Assembly (NCBI GenBank): GCA_910579955.1
Contig: CAJTWE010000005.1
Location: 66,505-130,504, forward strand
Direction of reading: 5' to 3'
Origin: an uncultured Ruminococcus sp.
Lineage (GTDB): Bacteria > Bacillota > Clostridia > Oscillospirales > Ruminococcaceae
Length of the DNA: 64,000 nt
In this document: positions 52,205 through 60,677 of the stretch, piece after piece
How positions within the stretch are numbered: position 1 is the stretch's first letter
How the letters are laid out: every line of letters starts with the position of its first letter
Program-made: the position numbers and the translations under genes
Notes under the pieces: generated by a model
Database searches by the model: none
What the model saw: the letters and a program-made list of their open reading frames with translations, nothing else
Told to the model about the DNA's origin: nothing

Positions 52205-54079
52205 ATGAAATCAAAAGCAAGAAAGATAATTTCAATCATAGCAGCTACGGCTTTGCTGCTGACCTCCGGAATAATCTTCGGAACAACGTCAAAAGCCAAT
52301 GCAGGCGATGCAGTACTCCAGCAATACGATTCAGAATGGGGCAGTTACCCTTACGGAGACGGAACTCTAGGTGACAGCGGATGCGGCGCATTTGCTATCA
52401 TCAATGCTGTACGCTATCTTACAGGAAACACAATGGATATTTATTCCGTTGCCGACTGGGGCAGCGAGAACGAGTATATCTGGGGCGTTGGTTCAAGCTT
52501 TTCAATCGCACCAGACGCAGCTGCAAAATTTGGCAGCACCTATGGTTTCCAGCTTGACACACACATCGGATTTGACGGATATGTTGGCAGCAGCTACCCT
52601 GCAACGCCGGAAGCATATGACTCAGCTTGGAACACTCTCGTTTCAAAGCTTTCACAGGGCGAAGTAGCCGTAGGTCTTGTACACAATCATTTTATTTCTA
52701 TTGTAGACTACGACAGCGCAACAGGTCGTGTACTTGTTTATGACCCCGGTGCAGGTTCTAAGCGTCAGACTACACGTTCAGGCGACTGGAAAACATATGA
52801 TGAGCTTAACTACTGGTCAGATGCAGGTACAGAATACCTGAAATTGAGAGCATACCTCACATTTTATTTTGCAACAGGTACTTCTTCACCTTCGATAAAC
52901 ACAACTGTTCCTGCGTTCAGCGGAACGGCTGATGCTGCCGGAACTTATATTGTAACTACAGGCAGCGGCGAGCTTAATTTGAGAGCAGCCGCAACCACAT
53001 CATCAGCAATACTCGACAGAATACCAAACGGAAGCGAAGTTCAGGTCATTGAATCAGACGGCAGCTGGGCAAGCGTTGTATATAACGGCATCAGCGGCTA
53101 TTGCAGCATGGAATATCTAACACTCGCTTCACAAAGTACAGACGCTGTTTTGGGCACTACAACAGAAACCTCTGAAACAACCTCTGTGACAACTGCCACA
53201 ACATTACCGCTTTCGGAAGAGAATGCCGGAAAATATATCGTATCAGCAGGCGGCTCATATCTCAATATGCGTGCTGGAACAGGCATGACATTTGATATTG
53301 TCGCACAAATTCCCGACGAAACAGAAGTAACTGTAACCGCTGCAAATGATGAATGGGCAGAGGTTATATGGAAGGATAATACAGGCTATTGTGCTGTAGC
53401 TTATCTCAAAAAATCAGATGAAAGCTCTGTCACCACAGAAACCATTATAGAAACTACTACAGAAACAATAACCGAAAGTTTGGAATCTGCTGAAACTACT
53501 GTTTCAGCAGAGAGCACAGAACAGGAGACAAGCACAGCATTTACAGAAACAACTACAGAAACCATTATAGAAACAACCACAGAAGCAGTTCCTCCTATAT
53601 CTGACAAAACTGACGCAGCAGGAGCATATCGTGTAAAAACCGATGGTTCACATCTGAATCTTCGTGCAGAAAGCAGCATGAATGCAAAGATTCTTGCACA
53701 GATACCAAACAACACCGAGGTTTTTGTAATTTCATCTGAGGGCGATTGGTGCAATGTTTCATGGAAGGATACGTTGGGATACTGTAGAGCCGAGTACCTT
53801 GAAAAGGTAATTATTGCTGCCGATCAGAGCACAGAAAATATTAACAACATAGACCCTGCTTTTGTGACAGCATACGGCGATGCAAACCTTGACGGAGAAA
53901 TAGATATGTCCGACGTAGTGCTTATGCACAAAACACTGACAGGCGCAATTTCTCTTAATAAAACTTCAGCAGCAAATTCTGACTGCTACCTTGATGGCAG
54001 AATCAGCATAGTTGACGTAACTGTGGTAATCCAGTACATAATTCAAAACTGCTCGCTTCCTGTAAATCCAATAGTATAA
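52205..54079 (+). CDS. Secreted C39-like cysteine peptidase with SH3b repeats and dockerin
   Basis: 624 residues from the ATG at 52205 (AAGGAAG eight bases upstream). Signal peptide 1-33; C39-like papain-fold domain about 35-225: LQQYDSEWGSYPYGDG, catalytic Cys60 in GDSGCGAFAIINAV, His162 in VHNHFISIVDYD, Asp180 in VYDPGAG. Three SH3b domains follow (about 238-305, 341-405, 472-537), with ELNLRAAA, YLNMRAGT and HLNLRAES and the endings GYCSMEYL, GYCAVAYL, GYCRAEYL. Thr/Glu linkers separate them. Dockerin at about 556-624: GDANLDGEIDMSD and DCYLDGRISIVD. Expected on the cellulosome or cell surface; peptidoglycan peptide or protein substrate undetermined. Confidence 0.9.
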   Translation: MKSKARKIISIIAATALLLTSGIIFGTTSKANAGDAVLQQYDSEWGSYPYGDGTLGDSGCGAFAIINAVRYLTGNTMDIYSVADWGSENEYIWGVGSSFSIAPDAAAKFGSTYGFQLDTHIGFDGYVGSSYPATPEAYDSAWNTLVSKLSQGEVAVGLVHNHFISIVDYDSATGRVLVYDPGAGSKRQTTRSGDWKTYDELNYWSDAGTEYLKLRAYLTFYFATGTSSPSINTTVPAFSGTADAAGTYIVTTGSGELNLRAAATTSSAILDRIPNGSEVQVIESDGSWASVVYNGISGYCSMEYLTLASQSTDAVLGTTTETSETTSVTTATTLPLSEENAGKYIVSAGGSYLNMRAGTGMTFDIVAQIPDETEVTVTAANDEWAEVIWKDNTGYCAVAYLKKSDESSVTTETIIETTTETITESLESAETTVSAESTEQETSTAFTETTTETIIETTTEAVPPISDKTDAAGAYRVKTDGSHLNLRAESSMNAKILAQIPNNTEVFVISSEGDWCNVSWKDTLGYCRAEYLEKVIIAADQSTENINNIDPAFVTAYGDANLDGEIDMSDVVLMHKTLTGAISLNKTSAANSDCYLDGRISIVDVTVVIQYIIQNCSLPVNPIV

Positions 54080-54103
54080 ACAAAATACATAGAATACACA
54101 GAA

Positions 54104-54139
54104 AAAGAGCTGATGCATATTGAAAGCATCAGCTCTTTA
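54104..54139 (+). terminator. Terminator of the dockerin peptidase gene
   Basis: 10-bp stem GAGCTGATGC/GCATCAGCTC with a 9-base loop and A/T flanks. Confidence 0.88.
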
Positions 54140-54162
54140 AAATGTAGATCTAAAATTTAGAA

Positions 54163-54238
54163 TGGAGCTTGTGACGGGATTCGAACCTGCGACCTGCTCA
54201 TTACGAATGAGCTGCACTACCAGCTGTGCTACACAAGC
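54163..54238 (-). tRNA. tRNA-Thr (anticodon CGT)
   Basis: Cloverleaf read on the minus strand: acceptor GCTTGTG/CACAAGC, D stem GCAC/GTGC, anticodon stem GCTCA/TGAGC with loop TTCGTAA (anticodon CGT, reads ACG), T stem GCAGG/CCTGT with TTCGAAT. The discriminator base is T and CCA is encoded. Confidence 0.95.
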
Positions 54239-54421
54239 ATTTAATTTTAACATATCATATTATAACACAGGCACTGGTCTTTGTCAATAGATGCAGGTCA
54301 ATAAAAACTTAACTTTTTACATTGATGCTTAAAATAATTCGGCGTTTTGACGGGATTTTGAGTAAATATAGTACTTCTATGGTTCTTTCTACAAAAAAAC
54401 TTATAAATTCCCAATTTGTTA

Positions 54422-54450
54422 TTGAATTCTTTTTGAGAGTGTGTTATAAT
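54422..54450 (+). promoter_or_regulatory. Promoter of the signal-peptidase-like gene
   Basis: TTGAAT (54422-54427), 17-base spacer, TATAAT (54445-54450). Confidence 0.8.
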
Positions 54451-54490
54451 ATGTATAATTAATACTTAACTCTAAAAGGAAGGTTTCATT

Positions 54491-55840
54491 ATGAAAAAGA
54501 AGAACAAGGCATTCTCCGCACTTGGAGTAATTGTTTCAATCATTCTTATCATCGTTGCAGCCGCAACACTGCTTGTAACAATTCTTTTTGCAAAGAAGGA
54601 TACTCCTGAGCTTTTCGGTTATTATCTTTACATGCAAAAAACTACTGCTATGGAAGTTACAGACTCAACTGATGACTCTGCTTCTATTCATGCAGAGACT
54701 GTTGTATTTGCGAAAAAATACAACGGAACTGATCCATTATCGGTAAATAATGCCGTTTTGTGCGTCCTTGCTCCGGATGACTCCTCTCCAATTGAGGACA
54801 AGGATTCCGATGGCTATGCTATCCGCCGTATCCTCAGGATCGAGCCTAATGAGGAAACAGGCGAGCTTCTCTACTATCCTACAACAATGCAGCCTGATAC
54901 AGTAGGTACTGAGCCGGCTATTACAGGTTCATCCATTATTGGTTTGTGTGAATTTGAACACGCAGGTCTCTATTCATACATTACATTTGTACGCTCACTG
55001 CCAGGCATTCTCCTGCTTCTGATGCTGCCTTGCGTACTTCTGATAGCTATGCTTATTATAAAGATCGTTCGTGCAAAGAATCGTAAAATGGATGAAAGTG
55101 CATATGCTTTTGAAGAAAGCTATGACGAAGTTCCGGGCGAAGATATTTACGATGAAGATTACGACGACGAGTATGATGACGAATACGATGACGAGGAAGA
55201 AGAGGACAACGGAGAATATATGGACAATGATTCTGAATATGAATCCGATTCAACAGCTCCTCTCTACACTCCTGAAAGCAGCAATACAAGTACACTTGAC
55301 CGCAAGCGTATATCCATTGCACAAAACTTTACACCTAAGGCAGTAAATCCAAATTCACCATATCAGAAGGCTCGTACAATGCAGTTTAAAGCTCAGAAGG
55401 ATGTGCCTATCCTGAATAATGCTCCATACGATCACCCTGTACAGCATTCTGCTGAAGAATATGTAGGAAAATATTCTGCTGCTTCTGCAAACAATTCCCC
55501 AGTTTCACATGAACAGCCTGTGGCAAGTCAGCCTGTCGCTCAGGAGCAGCCTGTATATCATGGCGCACACGAAGCTGATGGTACATCAAGCGGAAGAATA
55601 TTCCGCAGCAGCAGCTCTATCTCATCATTCAAGAAACCAAATGTAGACGACATACTGAATGGTGATCCGGTTGCAAAGGCAGCAAATGAACGTCCTGAAA
55701 GACAAGCTTCTGCACCTGCTACAGAAAGTAGATCAACTTCTCAGACTTATTCTTCTTCAAAAAGAAGCGGTAGCTCTGTAGATAAAGCATCTGTAGACGA
55801 TCTTCTCGCAATGATCGAAAACCAGAAGAATAAGCTTTAA
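54491..55840 (+). CDS. Signal peptidase I (SipW)-like membrane protein lacking catalytic residues
   Basis: 449 residues. Membrane segments at about 9-33 and 170-193 flank an outside domain; residues 194-449 are a cytoplasmic, low-complexity tail, very acidic at 200-250 (Glu/Asp/Tyr repeats) then Ser/Pro/Gln-rich. The outside domain follows the S26/SipW order: F-G-Y-Y-L-Y-M-Q, then A-M-E where the family has S-M-E-P, a strand pair, then Y-A-I-R-R-I-L where it has H-R or K-R, and the closing S-L-P-G-I-L-L-L-L-M-L-P. Ala53 replaces the nucleophile and Arg112 the general base, so it is unlikely to be a protease (inference). RBS AAGGAAGG. Single gene. Confidence 0.7.
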   Translation: MKKKNKAFSALGVIVSIILIIVAAATLLVTILFAKKDTPELFGYYLYMQKTTAMEVTDSTDDSASIHAETVVFAKKYNGTDPLSVNNAVLCVLAPDDSSPIEDKDSDGYAIRRILRIEPNEETGELLYYPTTMQPDTVGTEPAITGSSIIGLCEFEHAGLYSYITFVRSLPGILLLLMLPCVLLIAMLIIKIVRAKNRKMDESAYAFEESYDEVPGEDIYDEDYDDEYDDEYDDEEEEDNGEYMDNDSEYESDSTAPLYTPESSNTSTLDRKRISIAQNFTPKAVNPNSPYQKARTMQFKAQKDVPILNNAPYDHPVQHSAEEYVGKYSAASANNSPVSHEQPVASQPVAQEQPVYHGAHEADGTSSGRIFRSSSSISSFKKPNVDDILNGDPVAKAANERPERQASAPATESRSTSQTYSSSKRSGSSVDKASVDDLLAMIENQKNKL

Positions 55841-55872
55841 TTTAAAATTAGTATCCGGTATAACTATTAAAT

Positions 55873-55900
55873 AAGGACTGTCCATTTGGGCAGTCCTTTT
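55873..55900 (+). terminator. Terminator of the signal-peptidase-like gene
   Basis: Stem AAGGACTGTCC/GGGCAGTCCTT, short loop, four T. Confidence 0.88.
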
Positions 55901-55932
55901 AATGTTTATACTAACAAAAATATTAACAAAAA

Positions 55933-55980
55933 TAAAAACGAGTCTTGAAACGCAGCTGTTTACAAGACTCGTTTTGTTTT
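55933..55980 (-). terminator. Terminator of the cytidylate-kinase-like gene
   Basis: 13-bp stem AAAACGAGTCTTG/CAAGACTCGTTTT with a 15-base loop; T-rich on both sides. Confidence 0.88.
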
Positions 55981-56002
55981 ACATGCTATTTAATACACAA
56001 TT

Positions 56003-56614
56003 TTAGCCTACAGTACGCTTTACAGCTTCAACGATCATATCAGCACAAAGATCTATACCAAGTGCGCTGCTGTTTAGGCACAGACTGTAATTCGATTTAT
56101 CATACCAATTTCCACCGGTATTGATGCTATAAAATGTCTCTCTTCTCTTATCAGACTTTTTAAGCATTGTTTCGGCTCTTCTAGGCTCAATACCGTAGCT
56201 TTCAACTGCTCTTTTGATTCTTGATTCCGTATCTGCATATATAAATGTACTGAACATTCTATCAAGATCACGAAGAATATAGCTTGCGCATCTGCCTACT
56301 ATTACACAGTCCTCTTTCTCAGCAAGCTCTCTGATAATATTTGTCTCCACTATATATACCTTATCGGAAAGAGGCAGGTTATCCTCTATTGAACGGGTGG
56401 GATTAGAAGAAAGCATAAGAGTATACAAAAAGCTCTTAGGTGCTGCTTCTTCTGCACTTGCAAGATAATCTACTGAAACACCGCATCTCTCTGATGCCAT
56501 TTCAAGTATCTCTCTATTATAAAACGGTATGCCAAGCTGTTCGGCTACCTTCTGACCGACCTCACGTCCGCCGCTGGCGTATTCTCTTTCTATAGTAATA
56601 ATTCTGTTGCTCAT
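56003..56614 (-). CDS. Cytidylate kinase-like family protein
   Basis: 203 residues. Belongs to the cytidylate_kin2-type P-loop family: ITIEREYASGGREVGQKVAEQLG (modified P-loop, Y-A-S-G-G-R-E-V-G), PFYNREIL, EDCVIVGRCASYIL, SRIKRAVESYG, KKSDKRRETFY and the C-terminal DLCADMIVEAV. Such proteins are widespread in Clostridia and often have no proven substrate; it is not the housekeeping Cmk. RBS AAAGGAGC. Single gene. Confidence 0.85.
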   Translation of the reverse strand: MSNRIITIEREYASGGREVGQKVAEQLGIPFYNREILEMASERCGVSVDYLASAEEAAPKSFLYTLMLSSNPTRSIEDNLPLSDKVYIVETNIIRELAEKEDCVIVGRCASYILRDLDRMFSTFIYADTESRIKRAVESYGIEPRRAETMLKKSDKRRETFYSINTGGNWYDKSNYSLCLNSSALGIDLCADMIVEAVKRTVG

Positions 56615-56791
56615 ATTTTAAAAGCTCCTTTCATGTAACATTAAATGATGTATAGATAAGTTTATAGTCCGATACACAGCACCGATGCCAGTATCTAAAG
56701 TACTTTATTTATTATAGCATATTTCGTACAAAAAAACACTAATTTTTTCATATTTTTTATTAGAATACCTAATTTTCGGCACTTTCAACAA

Positions 56792-56843
56792 CAAAAAAGG
56801 CGCTGTATTATGCATTTTGCAAGTACACAGCAGCCTTTTCTTT
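56792..56843 (-). terminator. Terminator of the GH5 cellulase gene
   Basis: Stem AAAAGGCGCTGT/ACAGCAGCCTTTT (bulged) with a long loop; T-rich on the minus strand. Confidence 0.75.
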
Positions 56844-56865
56844 TATTTCGTTAACAAATTTGACC

Positions 56866-59016
56866 TTATTCAGCGCCACGCATGATAGCATTTACCAAAG
56901 ACGGGTAGTACCATGTGCAATCTTTACGATTAAGAAGTCCAAATCCGTTATCACCATCAGCATTGAATGCACCGTTATCCCATACAAAGCATTTAATACC
57001 CTGTTTCTTGGCACTTCTGACATAATACTCAAAATGCGCCGCACGATCTGAAACATTCTCATTTTTATTTACAGAACCAAATTCATCAATAATAACCGGT
57101 ACGCCCTTACTTATAAATGTATCTGCAAGATACTGGAAGTTCTTATCAAGCTCTGCCTTATCAGCATCACTGCCCCATGTTGAACGTGAATCCTCAGTAC
57201 CGCAGAAATCCCACGGTGCATAACTGTGAATAGATACAATAATATGATCATCATCAGGAACTTTGACTGCACTTACAGCCTCTTCGGTAATAGACTGCGC
57301 ATGCGATGTTATAATAAGCGTACGGTCAGCATTTAGTCCGCCCGTACTGCGAACTGTTTCAACGAATTTTGCGAAAAGCTGATTTATAACATCACGTTCC
57401 TCAGGAGTACCGCCGCTCCACTCATTAGGAGAACCTACAACACGAGGTTCATTCATACCCTCAAATATCAAATGATGGTCGTATTCGCCGAATGTACTAC
57501 AGATTTGCTTCCAGATATTCATAAGCTTCTTTTCCACTGCTGCCTGCTCACTATACAAAGGCTTTAGCCAAGTGTAATCATCATGGTGTACATTCAGGAT
57601 AACGTACATTCCATTATCATAGGCATAGTCAACGACTTCCTTTACACGAGCCATCCAAGCGGAATCTATAGTGCCATCATCAGAAATATGGTCAGTCCAT
57701 GAAACGGGTATACGAACTGCATTGAATCCTGCTTGCTGTACTGCGTCTATCATTGCCTTGGTAGTTTTTGGATTTCCCCATCCTGTTTCTGCATCAGATG
57801 TCTTGGTATTGTAACTATCAAGTGTGTTGCCCAAATTCCAACCTACTTTAATATCTGCAACTATCTCCGAGGATGACATTTTATTAACCTCTTCGGAAGA
57901 AGCAGTTGTACCGGCTTTACCGCTGACTTCTTCATTATCGGTGGCAGCATTTACATGGTTTTGCTCACCCGTTGAATTGCTATAGCGAACAGATACTCTG
58001 TCAAGAGTTACAGTTGACTGTTCACTCCACCAAAAACCAAGCATAACCTGACCATCCGCTGCAATATCTGCCTTTACGTTATCAGGAACTATCCATGTAA
58101 GAGAAAGATTTGATGAATCTGTAATAACAGCGACATCACCACTCTGATACCAGTTTTCATCCGTTGCAGCCTTACTTCCATCCTTTAAAGAAACACCAAA
58201 AGCACCTGAGAATTTGCCCAGAGAACCGCTTGATGAAATATCAAATGTAACAGTTTGAAGTGTATCATCCTTATTTATAAGCTCGGATAAATCAATATGC
58301 CCTGTTTTTGAATCTTCATCGTCATAGCTCAGATTAATAGCAGGCGAAATGGCTGTTTGACCATCTACAGGAAGCTCGGCTGTACGTGTATAGCTGCATA
58401 CAATACTGCTCAGACGTACCTGCTGTACTTCACTCCACCAGTAGCCAATAAGCACCTCACCGTTTTCATCAACGTACTTTGCAGCTTCATCAGGAACATT
58501 CCATGTGATTTCCGCATACGCTCCATTTACCGAACACTCAAAGTCGTCTGACTGGTACCATCCCTCATCTGTAGCGGCTGCACATTCATCTGTAACAGAT
58601 ATACCACATCCGCCCTTATAATTCACCATATCAGAAACACCATCTGCTGCATAAAAAATAAATGTAAACGAATGAACGGTGTCTCCCTCTTCTATCATAT
58701 CAGAAAGCTTTGCCTTATAAGTGTTAGTTCCATCCCTGTCAAGTACAGCGTCAATACCTGTTATCTCAGCACCAAGGGTAGAACTTACAGTTTCGGTAGG
58801 GCTTACATGTTCAGTAGCAGCTTCCTCCGAAACCGTTGTCGTAGCTGCCTTTTCAGTCGTTGTTGCCTCAGTAGCCTGCTCTGTAGCAACAGTAGTTGCA
58901 GCAGGTGATGTCTCTTCTGTTTTGCTGCTGTCATCTCCGCCTGTACAGCCTGTGACGACTGTTCCAAGGCTTATCATTGCAAGCACAGATGCAAGATATG
59001 ATTTCCATTTCATCAT
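56866..59016 (-). CDS. Lipoprotein GH5 cellulase with two N-terminal beta modules
   Basis: 716 residues. Lipobox VVTGC with Cys24; Thr/Glu/Ala linker 25-80; two related modules at about 84-212 and 222-347; linker; GH5 domain about 378-716. The modules share AATDEGWYQS/AATDENWYQS and GYWWSE/GFWWSE and resemble carbohydrate-binding modules described in ruminococcal cellulases, family not settled. GH5 motifs: GWNLGNTLDS, GFNAVRIPVSW, acid/base Glu523 in FEGMNEPRV, HSYAPWDF, and nucleophile Glu645 in VIIDEFGSV. Beta-1,4-glucanase expected (subfamily 4-like). Membrane-anchored by lipid, with no dockerin. RBS AGGAG. Confidence 0.92.
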   Translation of the reverse strand: MMKWKSYLASVLAMISLGTVVTGCTGGDDSSKTEETSPAATTVATEQATEATTTEKAATTTVSEEAATEHVSPTETVSSTLGAEITGIDAVLDRDGTNTYKAKLSDMIEEGDTVHSFTFIFYAADGVSDMVNYKGGCGISVTDECAAATDEGWYQSDDFECSVNGAYAEITWNVPDEAAKYVDENGEVLIGYWWSEVQQVRLSSIVCSYTRTAELPVDGQTAISPAINLSYDDEDSKTGHIDLSELINKDDTLQTVTFDISSSGSLGKFSGAFGVSLKDGSKAATDENWYQSGDVAVITDSSNLSLTWIVPDNVKADIAADGQVMLGFWWSEQSTVTLDRVSVRYSNSTGEQNHVNAATDNEEVSGKAGTTASSEEVNKMSSSEIVADIKVGWNLGNTLDSYNTKTSDAETGWGNPKTTKAMIDAVQQAGFNAVRIPVSWTDHISDDGTIDSAWMARVKEVVDYAYDNGMYVILNVHHDDYTWLKPLYSEQAAVEKKLMNIWKQICSTFGEYDHHLIFEGMNEPRVVGSPNEWSGGTPEERDVINQLFAKFVETVRSTGGLNADRTLIITSHAQSITEEAVSAVKVPDDDHIIVSIHSYAPWDFCGTEDSRSTWGSDADKAELDKNFQYLADTFISKGVPVIIDEFGSVNKNENVSDRAAHFEYYVRSAKKQGIKCFVWDNGAFNADGDNGFGLLNRKDCTWYYPSLVNAIMRGAE

Positions 59017-59065
59017 TTTTGTTCTCCTTTTACTGTTATATTATTGTTATGTCTATGTAGGAAAC

Positions 59066-59092
59066 CGTGCATATGCATATGCATATAGGCAC
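59066..59092. repeat. Short CATATG repeat within a hairpin
   Basis: CGTGC (about 59067-59071) pairs with GCACG (about 59090-59094) and encloses overlapping GCATAT units. Lies 50 to 75 bases upstream of the GH5 start. Confidence 0.5.
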
Positions 59093-59108
59093 GATCCCTT
59101 TTATCATA

Positions 59109-59145
59109 AGAACAGGCTGCTCCGAACTTAAGCAGCCTGTTTCTT
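59109..59145 (-). terminator. Terminator of the sugar transferase gene
   Basis: 11-bp perfect stem AACAGGCTGCT/AGCAGCCTGTT, 9-base loop, T-rich on both sides. Confidence 0.85.
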
Positions 59146-59172
59146 TATGTACATATCAAAATACGCTTCAAC

Positions 59173-59988
59173 TTAACGAGCGCCCTTCTTATCAAAGACT
59201 ACCTTCACAGTCTTAAACATAAGCTTCATATCAGACTTCATTGAACGTTTTTCTATGTACTCAATATCACTTTCAACCCATTCTTCAAAAGGCATATCAC
59301 TTCTGCCATTGCATTGGCAGTAGCAAGAAAGACCGCTTTTTACCAAAAGCCTCTGCATCTGGTGCGGCGTATAGAGATTTACCTCACGAGGAAGCGGCGG
59401 TCTTGGTCCGATAAGTGACATATCGCCTTTCAATACATTCCAAAGCTGCGGAAGCTCGTCAATTGATGTCTTTCTTAAAAATCGTCCTATTCTTGTGACC
59501 CGAGGATCATTTTCCATCTTAAATGCAATTCCGTCTCTTTGATTTGCCTTCTGAACCTCTGCAAACTTTTCTTCTGCATCAACACACATTGAGCGGAATT
59601 TATACATACGAAAAGTCTTTCCATCTTTTGTAAGACGAGTCTGTGCAAATATGGGGCTGCCCTTATCTTCGCTGTAAATAAGAAGCGAAACAACACCCAT
59701 AGGAATTGCCAAAACTGCTATACCACTCAGAGAACAGATAATATCAAGTGTTCTCTTAGCCGCACGATAAATTCGTCCACCGCCCGGCTTTACCTGACTT
59801 TTACTAAGAGTCTCTTTTACATCTCCTGAAAGCCTTTCCAGAGCTTCTTCATCAAAGTCAAGAATTGGGTACGCCTTTACTCCTTCACCAACAACTATTG
59901 GTTTTTCAGCTGGTATCTCAGATGCGTGTACACCTGATGTCCTGCCAAGGAGCAAATTGTCATGCAATGCAACACTACTGCTGCCCAT
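59173..59988 (-). CDS. Undecaprenyl-phosphate sugar phosphotransferase
   Basis: 271 residues, bacterial sugar transferase (PF02397-type). One membrane helix (LDIICSLSGIAVLAIPMGVV, about 88-107), then the catalytic core PIFAQTRLTKDGKTFRMYKFRSM, RVTRIGRFLRKTSIDELPQLWNVLKGDMSLIGPRPPLP. Starts polymer synthesis by moving a sugar-phosphate to the lipid carrier. Upstream residues 1-80 form a soluble cap, shorter than WbaP-type. No glycosyltransferase cluster surrounds it. RBS AAGGAGG. Confidence 0.92.
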   Translation of the reverse strand: MGSSSVALHDNLLLGRTSGVHASEIPAEKPIVVGEGVKAYPILDFDEEALERLSGDVKETLSKSQVKPGGGRIYRAAKRTLDIICSLSGIAVLAIPMGVVSLLIYSEDKGSPIFAQTRLTKDGKTFRMYKFRSMCVDAEEKFAEVQKANQRDGIAFKMENDPRVTRIGRFLRKTSIDELPQLWNVLKGDMSLIGPRPPLPREVNLYTPHQMQRLLVKSGLSCYCQCNGRSDMPFEEWVESDIEYIEKRSMKSDMKLMFKTVKVVFDKKGAR

Positions 59989-60320
59989 AATTTTTCCTCC
60001 TTCATAATCTTTTCAACAAAATAATATTCCCCGACTATAGACGCTAAATCAATCTTCACCGATCTTTTTGCGAACTATACACATATTATACCATATATCA
60101 TAAAAAAATGGAACCCCTATTTCCTTCGATAAATAAACAAGGTTATCTCTAACTTTAAGCACTTTTTTCACAAATATTACAAAACAGCAACAATATTTTC
60201 CTTATTATCAAAAATATCCCTTAAAATTCAGGTGACTACAATGAACAATGTTTTCATTGACAATAATGTGAAATTGTGATAAAATAAATTAAGATTATTT
60301 TTTGAAAGGAGTCCTTTACC
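59989..60320. other. Intergenic region with two divergent promoters
   Basis: 332 bases, no gene. Minus-strand promoter candidate for the sugar transferase: TTCCAT (60108-60113), 17 bases, TATAAT (60085-60090). Plus-strand promoter at 60257-60285. Between them, 60115-60240, I see only A/T-rich sequence. Confidence 0.6.
60257..60285 (+). promoter_or_regulatory. Promoter of the dehydrogenase-proBA unit
   Basis: TTGACA (60257-60262), 17-base spacer, TAAAAT (60280-60285); start codon 35 bases downstream. Confidence 0.85.
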
Positions 60321-60677
60321 ATGGACGCTACTACATTCCCTATTCCACTTGTTTATCATGTGATATTCTGTGCAGCTGCCTGTATCTTTTTCATAGTCCA
60401 GTATGTGCGCACTAAAAAATCATATCAGCTTCTTCTTGCTATAGGTATACCGGCTTCACTTTGCATCTATATAAATCCTGAGAGCAGCTCGCTTTTCTAT
60501 TCCGTAGGTGCTTTTGAAGCAGTGCTTTTAATAGGTGCGGTCGTGTTTGCATTTATAGAACGTACACGCCGCAAACAGGAAATCGAGGATACTACTCTCC
60601 TTCCGGAAGAAAATGTTTCTGCTGCATCATCTCCTGAAAAGCCTGATGATAAAGCTTCGGACGGAGAACAGAAATGA
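60321..60677 (+). CDS. Small membrane protein
   Basis: 118 residues, not recognised. Three membrane segments (about 9-25, 34-48, 57-76) and a charged cytoplasmic tail rich in Glu, Asp, Lys and Pro. RBS AAAGGAG. Its stop overlaps the start of the dehydrogenase gene by four bases (ATGA), so they are cotranslated. Confidence 0.75.
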   Translation: MDATTFPIPLVYHVIFCAAACIFFIVQYVRTKKSYQLLLAIGIPASLCIYINPESSSLFYSVGAFEAVLLIGAVVFAFIERTRRKQEIEDTTLLPEENVSAASSPEKPDDKASDGEQK

